Positions 1 to 7,787 are shown, numbered from the stretch's first letter. The stretch is DNA of 32,593 bases from Actinomycetes bacterium (GCA_029782025.1 JAKOVR010000028.1:1-32593), one strand, 5' to 3'. The notes: generated by a model from the sequence alone, not told the origin. Numbers and translations are program-made.

Positions 1-35
1 ATTGTTCGCGAACGCGAACAATTCGCACCCACGGG
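1..35. repeat. Palindrome plus CGCACCCACGGG core downstream of mutM
   Basis: Bases 1-10 and 13-22 are perfect 10-base inverted repeats (ATTGTTCGCG / CGCGAACAAT) around a 2-base centre. The right side continues into CGCACCCACGGG at 24-35, exactly 17 bases past the mutM stop on the minus strand. The same 12-base core forms the outer arm of the hairpin at 8342-8390. The left side is cut by the window edge, so the full arm cannot be seen. It may be the 3' terminator of the mutM operon or a copy of a dispersed palindromic element. Confidence 0.6.
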
Positions 36-52
36 ACGGGGGCGCCGACCGG

Positions 53-889
53 TCAGACCTGGCAGGACGGGCAGAAGTAGGTGGTGCGGCTCTGGAACTT
101 GGTCTTGGTGATCACGTCACGGCAGCGGTGGCAGGCCAGCTTCTCCCGGTCGTAGACCTCGTGGAACTCCTGGAAGCTGCCGGGCTTGCCGGCCAGGTTC
201 ACGTACTGCTGGTCGGAGAGGGTCGACCCGCCGTGCTTGATGGCCTCGTGCAGGGTCTCGACCACCGCCCGGTAGAGCCGGCGGATCTCCTGGGTGGACA
301 GGTCGTTGCTGATGCGGTCGTAGCGCAGCCCGGCCTGCCACAGGATCTCGTCGGAGTAGATGTTGCCGATGCCGGCGATGATGGACTGGTCCATCAGGAA
401 CGCCTTGAGCTTGATCTGGTGCGCCATCAGCATCCGGCCGAAGTCGACCCACGACACCGGCTCGTCGACGGGGTCGAACCCGAGATGGGCCAGTTCGGGC
501 ACCTCCTCGGTGAGCGCATCAGGGGTGGTCACGAACAGCTCCCCGAACGTGCGCGGGTCGACGAAGCGGATCTGCGGGCCCTGCGTGAAGGAGAACACGA
601 CGTGGGTGTGCTTGGCCATCGGCTCCTTGGGCGTGGCCCGGAGCAGCTGCCCGCTCATCCCGAGATGGACCACGAGCAGGTCACCCGAATCGAGGTTGAC
701 CAGGAGGTACTTGCCCTTCCGCGTCACCGACTTCATCTTCACGCCCTCGAGGCGCGAGATGAACTGCTTCTTGTTGGTGTGCTTCCGGATGGACCGGTTG
801 TTGGTGACCTCCACCGTCTTGACCTTGCGACCGCCGACCTCCCGATCCAGCTCTCGCCGGATCGTCTCCACTTCCGGCAGCTCAGGCAT
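53..889 (-). CDS. mutM: Formamidopyrimidine-DNA glycosylase (Fpg/MutM)
   Basis: Bifunctional base-excision repair glycosylase and AP lyase that removes 8-oxoguanine and formamidopyrimidines from DNA. The N-terminus MPELPEVET supplies the catalytic Pro2 and Glu3, and Lys58 in TRKGKYLL matches the beta-hairpin lysine. The H2TH region reads DQSIIAGIGNIYSDEIL. The C-terminal zinc finger has Cys pairs CHRC and CPSC, with the usual arginine in SRTTYFCP. I chose the second of two nearby ATGs (889, not 895): only this start exposes Pro2, and the upstream G-run is correctly spaced for it but touches the first ATG. The protein is 278 residues, normal for the family. The start overlaps the rnc stop by 8 bases (ATGCCTGA), so translation is probably coupled. 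smc often follows in actinobacteria but lies outside the window, if present. Confidence 0.97.
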   Translation of the reverse strand: MPELPEVETIRRELDREVGGRKVKTVEVTNNRSIRKHTNKKQFISRLEGVKMKSVTRKGKYLLVNLDSGDLLVVHLGMSGQLLRATPKEPMAKHTHVVFSFTQGPQIRFVDPRTFGELFVTTPDALTEEVPELAHLGFDPVDEPVSWVDFGRMLMAHQIKLKAFLMDQSIIAGIGNIYSDEILWQAGLRYDRISNDLSTQEIRRLYRAVVETLHEAIKHGGSTLSDQQYVNLAGKPGSFQEFHEVYDREKLACHRCRDVITKTKFQSRTTYFCPSCQV

Positions 890-1628
890 TGGCATCCCCC
901 CTGTCGTCGCGGTGCCCTGACACCGCGCCCACTCGTTCCCGCGGTTCGGGCGACCCCTGATCGGCGCTGTCCTCGAGCACGGCCAACGCGGCGCTCGCCG
1001 CGTCCTGCTCGGCCTGCTTCTTCGACCGTCCCTCGCCCCGCCCGTAGACCACGTCCCCGATGCGCACCTGGGCGAAGAACCGCTTCTCGTGGTCGGGGCC
1101 CTCGTCGGTGAGCTCGTAGACCGGCAGGTCGTCGAACCGGCGGGCCACGAGCTCCTGGAGCTGGGTCTTGAAGTCGAACCCCCCCGGGCCCCGCTCGGCC
1201 ACGTCGGCGATGCGGTCGGCGACGAGGCCGAGCACGAACGGACGGGCGGCGTCCCAGCCGCCGTCGAGGTACACGGCGCCGACCACGGCCTCGAGGGAGT
1301 CGGCGAGGATCGACGGCTTGGCCCGGCCCCCCGACGCGTCCTCGCCCTTGCCGAGCCGCACGACGTCGCCGAGCCCGAGGTCGGCGGCGATGGCCGAGAG
1401 CGTGGCCGCGCTGACGACCGTGGCCCGCAGCTTGGCCAGCTCGCCTTCGGGCATCCCCGGGTAGGCGTGGAAGATGTGGCCGGTGACGGTCATGCCCAAC
1501 ACGGCGTCGCCCAGGAACTCGAGGCGCTCGTTGGAGGCGTAGCCGGGGTTCTCGGCGCACCACGACCGGTGCGTGAGCGCGAGCGCGAGGAGGCCACGAT
1601 CAGCGAAGGCGTGCCCGAGGCGCGCCAC
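882..1628 (-). CDS. rnc: Ribonuclease III
   Basis: Double-strand-specific endoribonuclease that processes rRNA precursors and structured mRNAs. The RNase III signature NERLEFLGDAVLG lies at residues 33-45. Metal-binding residues Glu34/Glu37, Asp41, Asp110 and Glu113 match the E. coli set. A double-stranded-RNA-binding domain covers about 153-222 and ends in the typical SKKQAEQDAA motif. The start is a GTG. No ATG or GTG lies in frame between it and the acpP stop, although the coding sense of those bases looks natural, so the N-terminus is not fully certain and the upstream Shine-Dalgarno is weak. A tail of about 25 residues beyond the domain is low in complexity. The gene follows acpP by 69 bases and overlaps mutM, the usual rnc-mutM pairing. 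Confidence 0.95.
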   Translation of the reverse strand: MARLGHAFADRGLLALALTHRSWCAENPGYASNERLEFLGDAVLGMTVTGHIFHAYPGMPEGELAKLRATVVSAATLSAIAADLGLGDVVRLGKGEDASGGRAKPSILADSLEAVVGAVYLDGGWDAARPFVLGLVADRIADVAERGPGGFDFKTQLQELVARRFDDLPVYELTDEGPDHEKRFFAQVRIGDVVYGRGEGRSKKQAEQDAASAALAVLEDSADQGSPEPRERVGAVSGHRDDRGDANA

Positions 1629-1697
1629 GATCTCGTCAGCGGTGGGCGAGCTGGCTGGGTCGAGAAGGCGTGAGATCGTGCACCCCGGTCCGTGGGT

Positions 1698-1988
1698 CTA
1701 GCCCTGCTTGGCCATGACGTAGTCGACGGCGTCGCGGACGGTCTTCAGGTCGTTGAGATCCTCGTCCTCGATGCGGAAGCCGACCGTGCGCTCGCCCAGC
1801 TCCTCTTCGAGGGCTTCGACCAGCTCGATCAGGGCCAGCGAGTCGGCCTCGAGATCGTCCTTGAAGGAGTCGCCCTCGTTGATCGACGCGGGATCGATCT
1901 CGAGGATGTCGGCAAGGCGGTCGCGGATCAGATCGAGGACGGCTTGACGATCGAGGGGGCCTTGCTCGACGTGGGTCTCTGCGGGCAC
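1698..1988 (-). CDS. acpP: Acyl carrier protein
   Basis: Carries the growing acyl chain on a phosphopantetheine arm in fatty acid synthesis. The 96-residue protein has the four-helix ACP pattern and the attachment motif LEADSLALIELV, with the modified serine at residue 50. The reading frame stays open further upstream, but the GTG at 1988 is chosen because GAAAGGA sits 5-6 bases ahead of it and gives a normal ACP length with a short N-terminal extension. Helix II is strongly acidic, as expected for a partner-binding surface. The gene lies between plsX and rnc, a common arrangement linking phospholipid synthesis to RNA processing. No fabD or fabH lies between plsX and acpP here. Confidence 0.95.
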   Translation of the reverse strand: MPAETHVEQGPLDRQAVLDLIRDRLADILEIDPASINEGDSFKDDLEADSLALIELVEALEEELGERTVGFRIEDEDLNDLKTVRDAVDYVMAKQG

Positions 1989-2027
1989 GGTGGTCCTTTC
2001 GGCTGGCGGGGCCTGAAACGTGGCGCC

Positions 2028-2033
2028 ATGGTA
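2028..2033 (-). promoter_or_regulatory. Candidate -10 element for acpP
   Basis: TACCAT on the minus strand lies 39 bases upstream of the chosen acpP GTG, within the 142-base gap after plsX. It fits a TAnnnT -10 and would give a short leader carrying the GAAAGGA ribosome site. No clear -35 is seen. It suggests acpP has its own promoter. Confidence 0.35.
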
Positions 2034-2130
2034 GCCCCGAGCCGGCTTGTACGCTTGTGAACCCCCGCTGACCTGCATCTTTCCCGCCCGCCCCGCCGCG
2101 ACGGGCGCCGCGACGCCGATCGACGGCGGC

Positions 2131-3129
2131 TCAGGCGGCGTCGGGGCGGATCACGGCCCGCAGGTGGTCGACGACCTCGCCCTCGACCATCTCCTTGGCC
2201 ACACGGCAGGCATTGACGACGGCGGTGGCCGAGCTCGAGCCGTGGCTGATGATGCACACGCCGTCGACCCCGAGCAGCATCGCCCCGCCCGTGTTCTCGG
2301 GGTCGAGCCGGGCGTAGAGCGGACCGAGGGCCGGCAGCAGCGTGGCCGCCGCCGCCCGAGCCTCGTCGTCGGCGTCGAACGCGGTGAGCAGGGCCGTGAC
2401 CAGCGCTTTCATGCCACCCTCGAGGGTCTTGAGGGCCACGTTGCCGGTGAAGCCGTCGGTGACCACCACGTCGACGTGGTCGGTCATGATGTCGCGGCCC
2501 TCGACGTTGCCGACGAAGACGGCGCCGGTGTCCTGGATCCACTCGCCGGTGGCGAGCAGCGGGTGGGTCTCCTTCACGAGGTGGTTCCCCTTGGTGGGCT
2601 CCTCGCCGATCGACAGCAAGCCGACCTTGGGGTGGGCGATCCCGAACCGGTCGCGGGCGTAGACAGCGCCCATCTGGGCGAACTGCACCAGCCACTCGGC
2701 TTGGACCTCGGCGTTGGCCCCGGCGTCGAGCAGCACGGTGGGCGTGCCCCCCGTGGGCACGGGGATCGGGGTGGCGATGGCCGGGCGGTTGACGCCTTTG
2801 ATCCGGCCCATGCGCAGGAGGGCGCTGGCCATCGTGGCCCCGGTGTTGCCGGCCGACACCATGGCGCTGGCCCGCCCGTCGCGGACGGCCTCGGCCACCC
2901 GCACGAGCGAGCTGTCCTTCATGGTGCGGACGCTCTTGCCCGGGTCGTCGTCCATGGCGATGACCTCGGACGCCGGGATCACCTCGCAGGGGCCAGGGTC
3001 ACCGATCTCCTCGGGCCGGCCGACCAGGACCACGGGCACGCCGAGCTCCTCGACGGCCCGGATGGCACCGGCCACGATCTCGGCCGGAGCCTTGTCGCCG
3101 CCCATGGCGTCGACCGCGATGGGGAGCAT
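2131..3129 (-). CDS. plsX: Phosphate acyltransferase PlsX
   Basis: Converts acyl-ACP to acyl-phosphate, the acyl donor for the first step of phospholipid synthesis; peripheral membrane enzyme. The protein is 332 residues and begins MLPIAVDAMGGDKAP, the family's hallmark N-terminus. Further conserved blocks are SAGNTGATMA, TVLLDAGANAEV and GLLSIGEEPTKGN. The frame is open upstream of this ATG but only as a shadow of rpmF, so the start at 3129 is firm. It begins 5 bases after the rpmF stop with no clear Shine-Dalgarno, so it is probably translated by coupling. rpmF-plsX adjacency is common in bacteria. Confidence 0.96.
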   Translation of the reverse strand: MLPIAVDAMGGDKAPAEIVAGAIRAVEELGVPVVLVGRPEEIGDPGPCEVIPASEVIAMDDDPGKSVRTMKDSSLVRVAEAVRDGRASAMVSAGNTGATMASALLRMGRIKGVNRPAIATPIPVPTGGTPTVLLDAGANAEVQAEWLVQFAQMGAVYARDRFGIAHPKVGLLSIGEEPTKGNHLVKETHPLLATGEWIQDTGAVFVGNVEGRDIMTDHVDVVVTDGFTGNVALKTLEGGMKALVTALLTAFDADDEARAAAATLLPALGPLYARLDPENTGGAMLLGVDGVCIISHGSSSATAVVNACRVAKEMVEGEVVDHLRAVIRPDAA

Positions 3130-3134
3130 CGGGG

Positions 3135-3314
3135 TCAGTCGACGTCGATGACCTGGCGGCCGCGGTAGGTACCGCAGGTGCCGCACACGGTGTGAGGCAG
3201 CTTGGCCGCACCGCAGCGGGGGCACACGCTGCGCGCCGGCGTGCGCAGGGTCCAGTTGGAGGCCCGGCGGCTGCGGCTCTTGGCCTTGGAGGTCTTCTTC
3301 TTGGGGACGGCCAT
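3135..3314 (-). CDS. rpmF: 50S ribosomal protein L32
   Basis: Small zinc-binding protein of the large ribosomal subunit. The 59 residues start MAVPKKKTSKAKSRSRRA, the classic L32 N-terminus, and carry two Cys pairs (Cys31/34 and Cys44/47), so this is the zinc-containing form. Some actinobacteria keep a second, zinc-free copy controlled by zinc; this one has all four cysteines. An AGGA lies 9 bases upstream of the ATG. It lies between the DUF177 gene (97-base gap) and plsX (5-base gap), the standard position. Confidence 0.97.
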   Translation of the reverse strand: MAVPKKKTSKAKSRSRRASNWTLRTPARSVCPRCGAAKLPHTVCGTCGTYRGRQVIDVD

Positions 3315-3411
3315 GACGGGGGTCCTCGAGTGGGTGGATCGACAGGGGGTGCTGGCGCGGCGGTGCCGCAGGCACGGAGGGAGGACTCTAGTGGACCGCC
3401 CCCCGAGGGGC

Positions 3412-3966
3412 CTAGTCGAGACGGAGCCCGTCCAGCGCGGCCCACCGGGGGTCCCGGGTGGCGCCGCTCTCCGCGGCGTCGTCGGCGGCGGCGTGGGAGC
3501 CGGGGCCGGGATCACCGGGGCCCTCCTCCACCGTGACGGGGAAGCTCCCCGGGTCGGGGCCCGGGCAGTCGGGCCCGCAGAGCGGCGCCACCGGCAGGGC
3601 GAGGACCAGGGCGTCGCGCACCATCGGTTCGAGGTCGAGCCAGTCTCGGGTGAGGAGGTAGGTCTCACCCTCCACGGGGTGCGCCTCGAAGACCTCCCGC
3701 AGGTCGACCTCGAGCTGGCCCTCGACCGGGCCCAGGCATCGACGGCAGGTGGCGCGGTACGGAGCGCGGAGCGAGCCGGTCACCGTGACCTCGTTGCCGG
3801 CGGTGGACTCGAGGAGCACGTCGGCCACGATGTCAGCGGTGGGGGGCACCTCGGCGTCGGTGATCGCCAGGCCGCCGAGCTGCCCGTGGACCTCGTCGGC
3901 CCGCTGCGTGCCGAGGGCGCGCTGCACCTCGATGACGCTCACCACGAAGGGGCCGGTGCGGGTCAT
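3412..3966 (-). CDS. yceD: DUF177 (YceD-like) protein
   Basis: Member of the DUF177/YceD family, encoded next to rpmF in most bacteria and linked to 23S rRNA metabolism in E. coli and plants; no reaction is established. The 184 residues contain the conserved CRRCL motif (about residues 74-78), a second cysteine pair in LCGPDCPG, and the C-terminal signature DPRWAALDGL. An acidic, Gly/Pro-rich linker precedes that signature. The start ATG lies 29 bases past the stop of the SepIVA-like gene. In that gap GGACCG and CGGTCC form a short inverted repeat near the ribosome site, which might influence translation. Confidence 0.9.
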   Translation of the reverse strand: MTRTGPFVVSVIEVQRALGTQRADEVHGQLGGLAITDAEVPPTADIVADVLLESTAGNEVTVTGSLRAPYRATCRRCLGPVEGQLEVDLREVFEAHPVEGETYLLTRDWLDLEPMVRDALVLALPVAPLCGPDCPGPDPGSFPVTVEEGPGDPGPGSHAAADDAAESGATRDPRWAALDGLRLD

Positions 3967-3995
3967 GGCGATCGGACCGAGCTCCGCCCGGTCCG

Positions 3996-4643
3996 TCAGG
4001 CGCCGGGGGGCGGCGGGAGGTGCTCGAAGCCCGGGGGCATGGCGTCGGCCTCATCGTCGTAGTCGGCCCCGAAGGCGTCGATCCCGGCCATCTCGTCGTC
4101 CTCGTCGGGCCCGACCTCGGCCAGGGCCGTGCCCTGGAGCTTGGCCCGGCCCGCGCTCACGAGGCGCTGGGTGCGCTCGAGCACGATCTCGAAGCTGGCC
4201 AGCTTCTGGTCGCAGAAGTCCTCCACCTCGTGACGGAGCCGCCGGGCCTCCGTCTCGGCGTTGTCGAGGATCTGGTAGGCCCGGCTCTCGGCCGCCTTCA
4301 CCACCTCGGTGCGCTGGACCATCCGTTCGGCCCGGTCGCGGGCGACGTTGATGATCTCCTCGCCCTCGTGGCGCACCTTCTCGAGGAACTCCTCCCGCTC
4401 CTTCAGCAGCCACCGGGCCGCCCGCAACTCCTCGGGGAGGCGGACGAGGGCCTCGTCGAGCAGCTCGAGGAGCTCGTCCTTGGCCACGCGGGGGGTGTTG
4501 GACATCATCACCGTCGGCGCGGTGTCGATGACGTCGCGGAGGCGCTGGAGGAACTGCTCGGCCTCGCCGGCGGCGTAGGGCGGCGGACCGGGGGCGACGT
4601 ACTCGTCGTCGATGTCGTCGGCGAAGGGGTCGAAGGTGGTCAC
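3996..4643 (-). CDS. SepIVA/DivIVA-like coiled-coil protein
   Basis: Predicted cytoplasmic coiled-coil protein of 215 residues, probably acting in septation or envelope growth. The N-terminus is acidic and Pro-rich. A block at about 52-85 (KDELLELLDEALVRLPEELR) resembles the DivIVA-type head of mycobacterial SepIVA, and 85-172 is a long Arg/Glu-rich helix. Its end (AETEARRLRHEVEDFCDQKLASFE) closely parallels the C-terminal part of SepIVA. Mycobacterial SepIVA (Rv2927c) also lies beside the DUF177 gene, so position and sequence agree. The middle helix is clearly shorter than in mycobacteria, and the C-terminus adds an acidic tail ending in a proline run. The GTG start shares GTGA with the coaD stop, so the two are translationally coupled. 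Identity as a true SepIVA ortholog is inference. Confidence 0.7.
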   Translation of the reverse strand: MTTFDPFADDIDDEYVAPGPPPYAAGEAEQFLQRLRDVIDTAPTVMMSNTPRVAKDELLELLDEALVRLPEELRAARWLLKEREEFLEKVRHEGEEIINVARDRAERMVQRTEVVKAAESRAYQILDNAETEARRLRHEVEDFCDQKLASFEIVLERTQRLVSAGRAKLQGTALAEVGPDEDDEMAGIDAFGADYDDEADAMPPGFEHLPPPPGA

Positions 4644-5119
4644 GACGGGAACTTCTCCTTCAACCGTGACGCCACCGGCGGCGGCACCATGCTCGACACG
4701 TCGCCACCGAACCGGGCGATCTCGCGGATCAGCTTCGACGCCAGGAACGAGTTGCCGGAGGCCGAGGGGATGAACATGGTGTAGACGCCCGACACCTTGT
4801 GGTTCATCTGGGCCATCTGCAGCTCGTTCTCGAAGTCCGACACCACCCGGAGGCCCTTGACGATCATGTCGGCCCCGACGTTCTTCGCCAGGTCGACCAC
4901 GAGGCTGGAGAACATCGTGACCTCCACGTTGGGGAGGTGAGCCACGCTCTCTTTGAGCATCGCCTCCCGCTCGTCGAGGGTGAAGAGCGCCTCGCTCTTC
5001 TGCGGGTTGCGCATGGCTGCGACCACGACCGCGTCGAAGAGCTTGGCCGCCGTCTCGATGATCTCGACATGGCCGTTGTGGATGGGGTCGAACGACCCGG
5101 GGTACAGGACCTTGGTCAC
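4640..5119 (-). CDS. coaD: Phosphopantetheine adenylyltransferase
   Basis: Fourth step of coenzyme A synthesis: transfers AMP from ATP to 4'-phosphopantetheine. The 159-residue protein begins VTKVLYPGSFDPIHNGHVE; HNGH is the nucleotidyltransferase HxGH motif. KGLRVVSDFENELQMAQMN is the conserved central motif, and the late block NSFLASKLIREIARFGG stands where many homologs have SSSLVKEVA. The GTG start at 5119 shares the four bases GTGA with the rsmD stop. The rsmD-coaD pair is nearly universal in actinobacteria. Confidence 0.96.
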   Translation of the reverse strand: MTKVLYPGSFDPIHNGHVEIIETAAKLFDAVVVAAMRNPQKSEALFTLDEREAMLKESVAHLPNVEVTMFSSLVVDLAKNVGADMIVKGLRVVSDFENELQMAQMNHKVSGVYTMFIPSASGNSFLASKLIREIARFGGDVSSMVPPPVASRLKEKFPS

Positions 5120-5655
5120 GCTTGCCTCGGTAGTGGTTGCCGCACGAGCGTGACGAGCGTAGTGCCGTACCGCTTCTCCCGGACAACAACCCACGGGGCC
5201 GGCGGCACGACCGCGCGGTCGGATTCGACGACCGCGATCGACGCCGGCAGCGCGGCGAGGAGCGCGGTCCAGCCGTCGAAGGCGTAGGGCGGGTCGAGGA
5301 GGACGAGATCGAGGGGGGCGTCCGGCGGGAGGGCGGCGACGTACCGCTCGGCATCGCCCCGCACCACCGTGGCCCGGTCGGTGAGGCCGCAGGCGTCGAG
5401 GTTGGCCCGCACGCAGGCCAGGGCCCGGGGATCGGCGTCGACGAAGGTGCAGTGGCGCGCGCCGCGCGACAGCGCCTCGATGCCGAGCGCCCCGCTCCCG
5501 GCGAAGAGGTCGAGGACCGTGGCGCCGGCCACCGCGTCGAGGCTCCCGAGGGCGTTGAACGTGGCCTCCCGCACGCGGTCGGTCGTCGGGCGGGTGTCCC
5601 GTCCCTCGGGGGTGACCAGCCGGCGGCCGCCGCAGGTCCCGGCCACGACGCGCAT
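5116..5655 (-). CDS. rsmD: 16S rRNA (guanine966-N2)-methyltransferase RsmD
   Basis: S-adenosylmethionine-dependent methylation of G966 in 16S rRNA. The protein is 179 residues starting MRVVAGTCGGRRL. The SAM-binding loop is LDLFAGSGALGIEALSRGA and the catalytic motif IV is LLDPPYAF. An upstream in-frame ATG exists, but the family begins with (M)RV-AG-GG, so the start at 5655 is preferred. No Shine-Dalgarno is visible; a CATACT hexamer 6 bases before the ATG suggests a leaderless transcript. This would make rsmD the first gene of the downstream housekeeping operon, now separated from recG. Confidence 0.95.
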   Translation of the reverse strand: MRVVAGTCGGRRLVTPEGRDTRPTTDRVREATFNALGSLDAVAGATVLDLFAGSGALGIEALSRGARHCTFVDADPRALACVRANLDACGLTDRATVVRGDAERYVAALPPDAPLDLVLLDPPYAFDGWTALLAALPASIAVVESDRAVVPPAPWVVVREKRYGTTLVTLVRQPLPRQA

Positions 5656-5661
5656 GGGAGC

Positions 5662-5667
5662 AGTATG
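5662..5667 (-). promoter_or_regulatory. Candidate leaderless -10 of rsmD
   Basis: CATACT lies exactly 6 bases before the rsmD ATG, on the minus strand. It matches TATAAT at 4 of 6 positions, including the second A and last T. It is weaker than the TAnnnT sites elsewhere in the window, but the spacing is the same. Confidence 0.35.
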
Positions 5668-5704
5668 GCGGGAACCCAACGCCCCGGAGAACCGTCCCAA
5701 GGCC

Positions 5705-6676
5705 ATGACCCGCTCCCCCACCGCCCTGCCCGCTGTGCCCCGCCGTCGCCCCTACGGCCCCGCCCCCCTCCCCGTGCTCGCCGCCGGCCTGCTCGTCCTG
5801 GCCCTGGCCGCCGGCTGCTCGTCCTCCGGGGTCGACACCGGACCGGGAGCGTCACGACCCGGCAGCACCGGCACCGGGAACACCGGCACCGGGCCGGCCG
5901 GCACCGGCGGTACGGGCGGTACGGGCGGCACGCGGGCTGACGGCCCGGCCGCCGTCGACGGCCGCCGCTTCCTGCTGCAGGCCTGGCCCGGCGGCTCGGC
6001 CCCCGGCACCACCCGGCTGCCGGCCGGGGCCACCGCCGCCGGCTCGATCGAGTTCCGCAACGGCCGGCTGTCGGCCAACGTGGGCTGCAACGGCATGAGC
6101 GGGCCGTACCGGCTGGACGGCTCCCGCCTGATCGTGAGCGATCTCGCCACCACGATGATGGCGTGCGACGCCGAGCGGATGGACCGCGACACCGCCTTCT
6201 CGCAGTTCCTGGCCGGTTCGCCCACCGTCACCCTGTCGGGCCCCACCTTGACCCTGACCGGTGCGGGCACGACCTTCGTGTTCACCGATGCCGCCGCCGC
6301 TGACCCCGCGCCCGCCCTCGTCGGACCCACCTGGCGCTTCGACGGGCTCGTCTCCGGCACCGGTCCCGACGGGGTGGTGTCGAGCCCGCCGGCGTCCGGG
6401 ACGGGCACCAGGCCCGTGACCGTCACCTTCGGGAACGACGGCCGGGTCGCCGTCCAGCTCCCGTGCAACAGCGGCGCCGGCACCTACCAGGTCACCGGCG
6501 ACACCATCCGGTTCGGGCCGATCGCCGTCACCGCCATGGCCTGCGCCGACGCCTCCCTGACGGAGCTCGAGGGCCAGATCGGGGCCGTCCTCCAGGGCGA
6601 GGTGCGCTTCGCCATCGACGGCCACGTCCTCACGATCACCCGGGGCGACCGCGGCGTGCTGTTCCGGGCGCCCTGA
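5705..6676 (+). CDS. Lipoprotein with two META (DUF306) domains
   Basis: Predicted secreted lipoprotein of 323 residues. The signal peptide has an Arg-rich start and a hydrophobic stretch at about 22-35, with lipobox LAAGC giving Cys38 as the lipidated residue. A Gly/Thr linker (about 44-77) encoded by ACCGGC-type repeats follows. The first META/DUF306 domain (about 85-195) contains VGCNGMSGPYRLDG and TTMMACDAERMDRDTAF. A second domain (about 205-320) repeats the pattern (LPCNSGAGTYQVTG, VTAMACADAS). META domains occur in HslJ-type heat-inducible outer-envelope proteins; no precise function is known. It is divergent from rsmD across 49 bases and convergent with fni. The start follows the signal peptide; AAGG immediately ahead is poorly spaced. 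Confidence 0.85.
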   Translation: MTRSPTALPAVPRRRPYGPAPLPVLAAGLLVLALAAGCSSSGVDTGPGASRPGSTGTGNTGTGPAGTGGTGGTGGTRADGPAAVDGRRFLLQAWPGGSAPGTTRLPAGATAAGSIEFRNGRLSANVGCNGMSGPYRLDGSRLIVSDLATTMMACDAERMDRDTAFSQFLAGSPTVTLSGPTLTLTGAGTTFVFTDAAAADPAPALVGPTWRFDGLVSGTGPDGVVSSPPASGTGTRPVTVTFGNDGRVAVQLPCNSGAGTYQVTGDTIRFGPIAVTAMACADASLTELEGQIGAVLQGEVRFAIDGHVLTITRGDRGVLFRAP

Positions 6677-6682
6677 CCCGCG

Positions 6683-7750
6683 CTAGGCCAGCAGCCCCCG
6701 CTGCCGGGCCCACGCCTCCGTCGCTCCGGTCAGGACCGGCGGCCGGGCCATCAGGTCGCTCGGCCTCGCCCCGCCGCTGAGCAGCACCGCCGTGCGGAGC
6801 TCGTCGATGAGGCGGCCCACGGTGAGGATCGCCGCCTCCACCCCGTCGTTGGCGGCCAGCAGGGCGGCCCGGCCGATGCCGACGAGCGAGGCGCCGAGGG
6901 CCAACGGCTTGGCCGCGGTGGCGCCGTCGGCGATGCCGCCGGTGGCGATGACGGGCACGCCGAGGCCCCGACACTCGAGCACCGACGCCGCGGCGGGGAT
7001 GCCCCAGTCGGCGAACGGCCCCTCCCCCACGCCGGCCCGTTCGGTCTCGATGCGGGCGAAGGACGTGCCCCCGACCCCGCCCACGTCGAGGGCCGCGGCG
7101 CCGGCGTCGACCAGCCGGCGGGCGCTCTCGCGGTCGATCCCTGCTCCGGTCTCCTTCACGATCACGGGGACCGGCGCCACCCGGACGAGGGCGGCCAGGG
7201 CGGGGAGCAGGGGCCCGGTGACGCGGTCGCCCTCGGGTTGGAGCAACTCCTGGACGACATTGAGGTGCACGGCGATGGCGTCGGCCCGCACCATGTCGAC
7301 CAGGCGCGCCACCTTCTCGGCGCCGAGCGCCGGGCGCTCGCCCTGGGCGATCAGCTGCAGCGCGCCGATGTTGGCCAGCACGGGCACCGTGCGGGCGTGG
7401 TCGCGCACCGAGGCGAACGTGGGCGCCAGCTCCGGCACCTCCAGCGCCGCCCGCTGGCTCCCCACCCCGACGGCGATCCCGTGGGCCTCGGCCACGGCGC
7501 CGAGGACCTTGTTGATCATCCGGGCGTCGGGATGACCGCCGGTCATGCCGACGATGAGCAGCGGGGCTCGGAGGCGGTGGCCCACCAGCTCGGCCGACAG
7601 GTCGATGTCGCCGAGGGACCGCTCGGGCAGGGCCGAAGGCACCAGCGCCACGTCGTCCCACCCTGACGCGCGGCGGCTCTGGCTGGCCTCGGTGAGCGCC
7701 AGCTCGAGGTGCTCGCGCTTGCGCTCCCGGATGCGATCCACGCGGTCCAC
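6683..7750 (-). CDS. fni: Type 2 isopentenyl-diphosphate delta-isomerase
   Basis: FMN-dependent interconversion of isopentenyl and dimethylallyl diphosphate, supplying isoprenoid precursors. The 355 residues begin VDRVDRIRERKREHLELAL, typical of the family. Conserved blocks include GMTGGHPDA, GVGSQRAAL, VLANIGALQL, HLNVVQELLQPEGDR (the Gln-Glu pair of the active site), VKETGAGI and GGVGGTSFARIE, then a glycine-rich phosphate loop in TGGIADG. The GTG start at 7750 is chosen because TACCGT lies 7 bases ahead; a second GTG three codons on is possible. It is divergent from a zinc-ribbon gene across only 37 bases. The only other isoprenoid-like gene nearby is the CrtA-like protein at 11482, so a pathway link is only suggested. 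Confidence 0.93.
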   Translation of the reverse strand: MDRVDRIRERKREHLELALTEASQSRRASGWDDVALVPSALPERSLGDIDLSAELVGHRLRAPLLIVGMTGGHPDARMINKVLGAVAEAHGIAVGVGSQRAALEVPELAPTFASVRDHARTVPVLANIGALQLIAQGERPALGAEKVARLVDMVRADAIAVHLNVVQELLQPEGDRVTGPLLPALAALVRVAPVPVIVKETGAGIDRESARRLVDAGAAALDVGGVGGTSFARIETERAGVGEGPFADWGIPAAASVLECRGLGVPVIATGGIADGATAAKPLALGASLVGIGRAALLAANDGVEAAILTVGRLIDELRTAVLLSGGARPSDLMARPPVLTGATEAWARQRGLLA

Positions 7751-7757
7751 GGGTGGG

Positions 7758-7763
7758 ACGGTA
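7758..7763 (-). promoter_or_regulatory. Leaderless -10 of fni
   Basis: TACCGT on the minus strand, 7 bases before the GTG start. No Shine-Dalgarno is present between it and the start. Confidence 0.55.
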
Positions 7764-7775
7764 CCCGCGACCCGG

Positions 7776-7781
7776 TACGGT
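7776..7781 (+). promoter_or_regulatory. Leaderless -10 of the zinc-ribbon gene
   Basis: TACGGT 6 bases before the ATG at 7788. It faces the fni -10 only 12 bases away, so the two promoters share one short region and may exclude each other. Confidence 0.55.
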
Positions 7782-7787
7782 CGGGGC

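Noticed and set aside
3996..5855. A 619-residue minus-strand frame spanning several genes
   Set aside because: Only its C-terminal third is coding (the SepIVA-like gene). The rest is Arg/Pro-rich shadow of coaD and rsmD in other frames.
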